A stretch of DNA of 60,122 nt from a virus, in IMG/VR virus record IMGVR_UViG_3300030098_003345, positions 1 through 60,122 of that record; one strand, written 5' to 3'. The position numbers and the translations under genes are program-made. The notes below the pieces were generated by a model. The model ran no database searches. It had not been told where the DNA came from and worked only from the letters and a program-made list of their open reading frames with translations. Positions 58,732-60,122 of this stretch are shown here, one piece after another (within the stretch, counting starts at the first letter, position 1; each line of letters opens with the position of its first letter).

Positions 58732-59817
58732 ATGAGAAATTTAAACAACACAGGGCACAAATTCGAGTGTATCGGAGATACCGATATAAGAGGTGAAATT
58801 GTTGGCTATGGTAGCAAAGCCGAAGCCATAAAAATCAACAAAGCACTCCCTTTAGATTTCAACGGAATCCGGATGCAAGACAGGAAGAACGTCTTGTTTG
58901 ATGGGGTTGAAGCTACGTCAAAATTCACTATCGGCTTTGAAGTAGAGAAAAACACATTTCATAGGGGATGCGTTAAAGAATACCCATTGTTCTGTGGATT
59001 CGAACGGGATGGTTCTTGCGGATTTGAAGCGGTTACTCACGTTCTACCTTTGTTAGGGAAATCATATTGGAGAACGAAAGTTTTCAATATGTTCCACGAA
59101 GCACAGAGAGTAATTGAAGATAGCTACTCCCCATCTGATGTGTCTTGCGGTGGACACATTACCGTAGGTGTAGAGGGGATGGATGGAGCTGATTTGATGG
59201 AAAGAATGCGAAAATTTGTTCCTATCCTGTATGCCATCTTTCGTAAGAGGTTAGCTAATACCTTTTGCTATGGCAATCCACAGATGGTAGATACAAGAGG
59301 TGGTGTAGGAATCAATATTAATGTAGGCAAATACTCTGTAGCTCTCAATAAGCACTTTGGTGTAGAAATTCGCTTACCATCAAGAGTAACGTCTGTTAAG
59401 CAGATGATTCGCCGATATGAGCTAATGTATCATATCGTTGATTTTGCGGTCAATCATCCGAATGCTACTTACAACAGGTTCATACGAACAATTGAACCAA
59501 TCTTACTTTCAATGTACAATCAGGATGCAGACAAAGTTACGCAGTTAGTTGAATTGTCGAAGCATTTCCGCAAGTTTATCTTTACGGGTAAAGTAGATAT
59601 TAATACTATAGGATGGGTAAATGGATGGTGGAGAAGTAATTTTCCTTATAGCGGTAGTAACTACATTCCAAGCGAGAATTACCAACGCAGTTTGGTATCT
59701 CTCATTCAACAGAATGGTGGTGTTTCTGATGTAAGAGATTTATGGTACAACAATGTGTTATCCTCACGTCTTGACAATTCAGTTTACAATCCAATTGGCG
59801 GTATCAGTAATTTCTGA
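58732..59817 (+). CDS. Amidoligase (GS-fold COOH-NH2 ligase, Amidoligase_2 type)
   Basis: 361 residues from MRNLNNTG; an in-frame GTG at 58696 is part of the palindrome. Motifs of the amidoligase family: FTIGFEVEK (65-73), DGSCGFEAVTHVLPL (93-107), SCGGHITVGV (138-147) and VEIRLPSRV (211-219), giving the acidic and His ligands of a glutamine-synthetase-like active site. Predicted to join carboxyl and amino groups of peptides or amino acids using ATP. The GATase II/GGCT partner is at 1063-2166 across the junction. Followed 37 bases later by hammerhead 2. Confidence 0.8.
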   Translation: MRNLNNTGHKFECIGDTDIRGEIVGYGSKAEAIKINKALPLDFNGIRMQDRKNVLFDGVEATSKFTIGFEVEKNTFHRGCVKEYPLFCGFERDGSCGFEAVTHVLPLLGKSYWRTKVFNMFHEAQRVIEDSYSPSDVSCGGHITVGVEGMDGADLMERMRKFVPILYAIFRKRLANTFCYGNPQMVDTRGGVGININVGKYSVALNKHFGVEIRLPSRVTSVKQMIRRYELMYHIVDFAVNHPNATYNRFIRTIEPILLSMYNQDADKVTQLVELSKHFRKFIFTGKVDINTIGWVNGWWRSNFPYSGSNYIPSENYQRSLVSLIQQNGGVSDVRDLWYNNVLSSRLDNSVYNPIGGISNF

Positions 59818-59824
59818 CTCAGTA

Positions 59825-59854
59825 AGGGGTGGTGTCTTCAAAGACACTACTCCT
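59825..59854 (+). promoter_or_regulatory. Extended hairpin built on palindrome copy 17
   Basis: 5' arm 59825-59838 pairs with 59841-59854 over 14 positions, including two G-U wobbles (59828-59851, 59831-59848). Wobble pairing in a long stem argues for selection at the RNA level. Its last base is the first base of the hammerhead. The exact 16-mer is 59832-59847. Confidence 0.8.
59832..59847 (+). repeat. GTGTCTT-CA-AAGACAC palindrome, copy 17
   Basis: Exact copy inside the extended hairpin. Confidence 0.9.
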
Positions 59855-59902
59855 CTGTCGATAGGTGTGTGCCTATCCTGATGAAGCGAAAGCAGAAACA
59901 GA
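59854..59902 (+). ncRNA. Type III hammerhead ribozyme 2
   Basis: Stem III TCTGT (59854-59858)/ACAGA (59898-59902); cleavage base C 59859; stem I GATAGG (59860-59865)/CCTATC (59872-59877) with loop TGTGTG; CTGATGA (59878-59884); stem II GC (59886-59887)/GC (59892-59893) with GAAA loop; GAA (59895-59897). Core complete; same A-A first pair in stem II (59885/59894). Stem I differs from copy 1 on both sides yet pairs fully. Predicted cleavage between 59859 and 59860. Confidence 0.85.
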
Positions 59903-59922
59903 AATCTTTAAACCATAACAAA

Positions 59923-60122
59923 ATGAAGACATTAAACACTATTCAAAACGCAACCCTAACACTTATAGCACTATTTGTGCTCACATCAATTATTAGGGTA
60001 TTGGTTCACATCGTACAAACGCATCCATTTCAACTCTCCAATATTATTTCATTTGGAGTGCTTAGTTTGATAGTATATGTGATGTGTGCAATCCTACTCG
60101 GTTTATGGAAAGAATCCTTTCG
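59923..60122 (+). CDS. N-terminal part of the small two-helix membrane protein (continues at base 1)
   Basis: ATG 20 bases after hammerhead 2. Reads MKTLNTIQNATLTLIALFVL..., then a second hydrophobic segment, and runs off the window; it completes at 105-107 by circular closure. The final two bases (CG versus AG at the matching position) differ and may be an assembly end error. Confidence 0.7.
   Translation, partial: MKTLNTIQNATLTLIALFVLTSIIRVLVHIVQTHPFQLSNIISFGVLSLIVYVMCAILLGLWKESF
60023..60120. repeat. Terminal direct repeat, copy 2 (circular closure)
   Basis: Identical to bases 1-98; the base after it (60121) differs from base 99. Confidence 0.85.

Larger units (their letters stand above)
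59820..59925 (+). repeat. Hairpin-hammerhead-leader module, copy 2
   Basis: 106 bases from CAGTAAGGG to ATG, aligned element by element with 2171-2276. Confidence 0.8.

Noticed and set aside
1-60122. Integrated prophage or plasmid
   Set aside because: No integrase, attachment-site pair, ParA/ParB or replication initiator of a plasmid type was seen; ends close on themselves and the virion gene set is complete.

Overview
The window looks like a nearly complete, circularly closing genome of a tailed phage with a podovirus-type virion, infecting a host in the Bacteroidota. The first 98 bases recur at 60023-60120 and one small membrane-protein gene runs across the ends, so the unit is about 60,022 bp. 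The Bacteroidota assignment rests on promoter boxes of the TTG/TAnnTTTG type, translation starts in A-rich leaders without a visible Shine-Dalgarno, and a BT4734/VirE_N-type primase-helicase. The order of virion genes (TerL, portal, scaffold-like, major capsid, connector/ring proteins, a giant stabilisation protein, large internal proteins) resembles crAss-like and Cellulophaga podoviruses. This placement is from remembered family resemblance, not from a search.

Layout. (1) About 57.9 kb through the junction to 15.0 kb is the rightward early arm. It holds many small genes of unknown function and a predicted amidoligase system: a GS-like amidoligase at 58732-59817 and a class II glutamine amidotransferase/GGCT fusion at 1063-2166. 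Replication and recombination genes follow: two DnaA domain IV-like proteins, a putative annealing protein with a RecE-like nuclease, an SSB-like protein, a primase-SF3 helicase, an SNF2-type helicase, a VRR-NUC nuclease, an HNH protein and a PD-(D/E)xK-like protein. No DNA or RNA polymerase was recognised. (2) 15.0-46.7 kb is leftward and encodes the virion: a 3206-aa injected or polyvalent protein, two further internal-type proteins, a GNAT protein, tail and stabilisation proteins, ring/connector proteins, four small tandem related proteins, capsid, scaffold, portal and terminase. (3) 46.8-54 kb, also leftward, holds a 2OG-Fe(II) oxygenase, a Cpn10-like protein, a lysis cassette (holin, amidase), a leucine-rich-repeat receptor-type protein and a set of tiny lysine-rich proteins. 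(4) 54.0-57.4 kb carries one rightward winged-helix regulator and a leftward, tightly overlapping GroEL-to-GroES operon with four very small genes between them.

Two signals stand out. First, a 16-bp near-palindrome, GTGTCTT(CA/TG/TA)AAGACAC, occurs 16 times exactly and once with one mismatch. It lies both between and inside genes, in all three reading frames, and is densest (about every 1.0-1.5 kb) in the early arm. Second, two copies of a 106-bp module (2171-2276 and 59820-59925) join an extended hairpin built on that palindrome directly to a type III hammerhead ribozyme with compensatory stem changes. Each module sits immediately behind one of the two amidoligase-system genes, and each of these genes is also preceded by a palindrome 20 nt before its start. 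This looks like a self-processing mRNA 3'-end module tied to a peptide-modification system.
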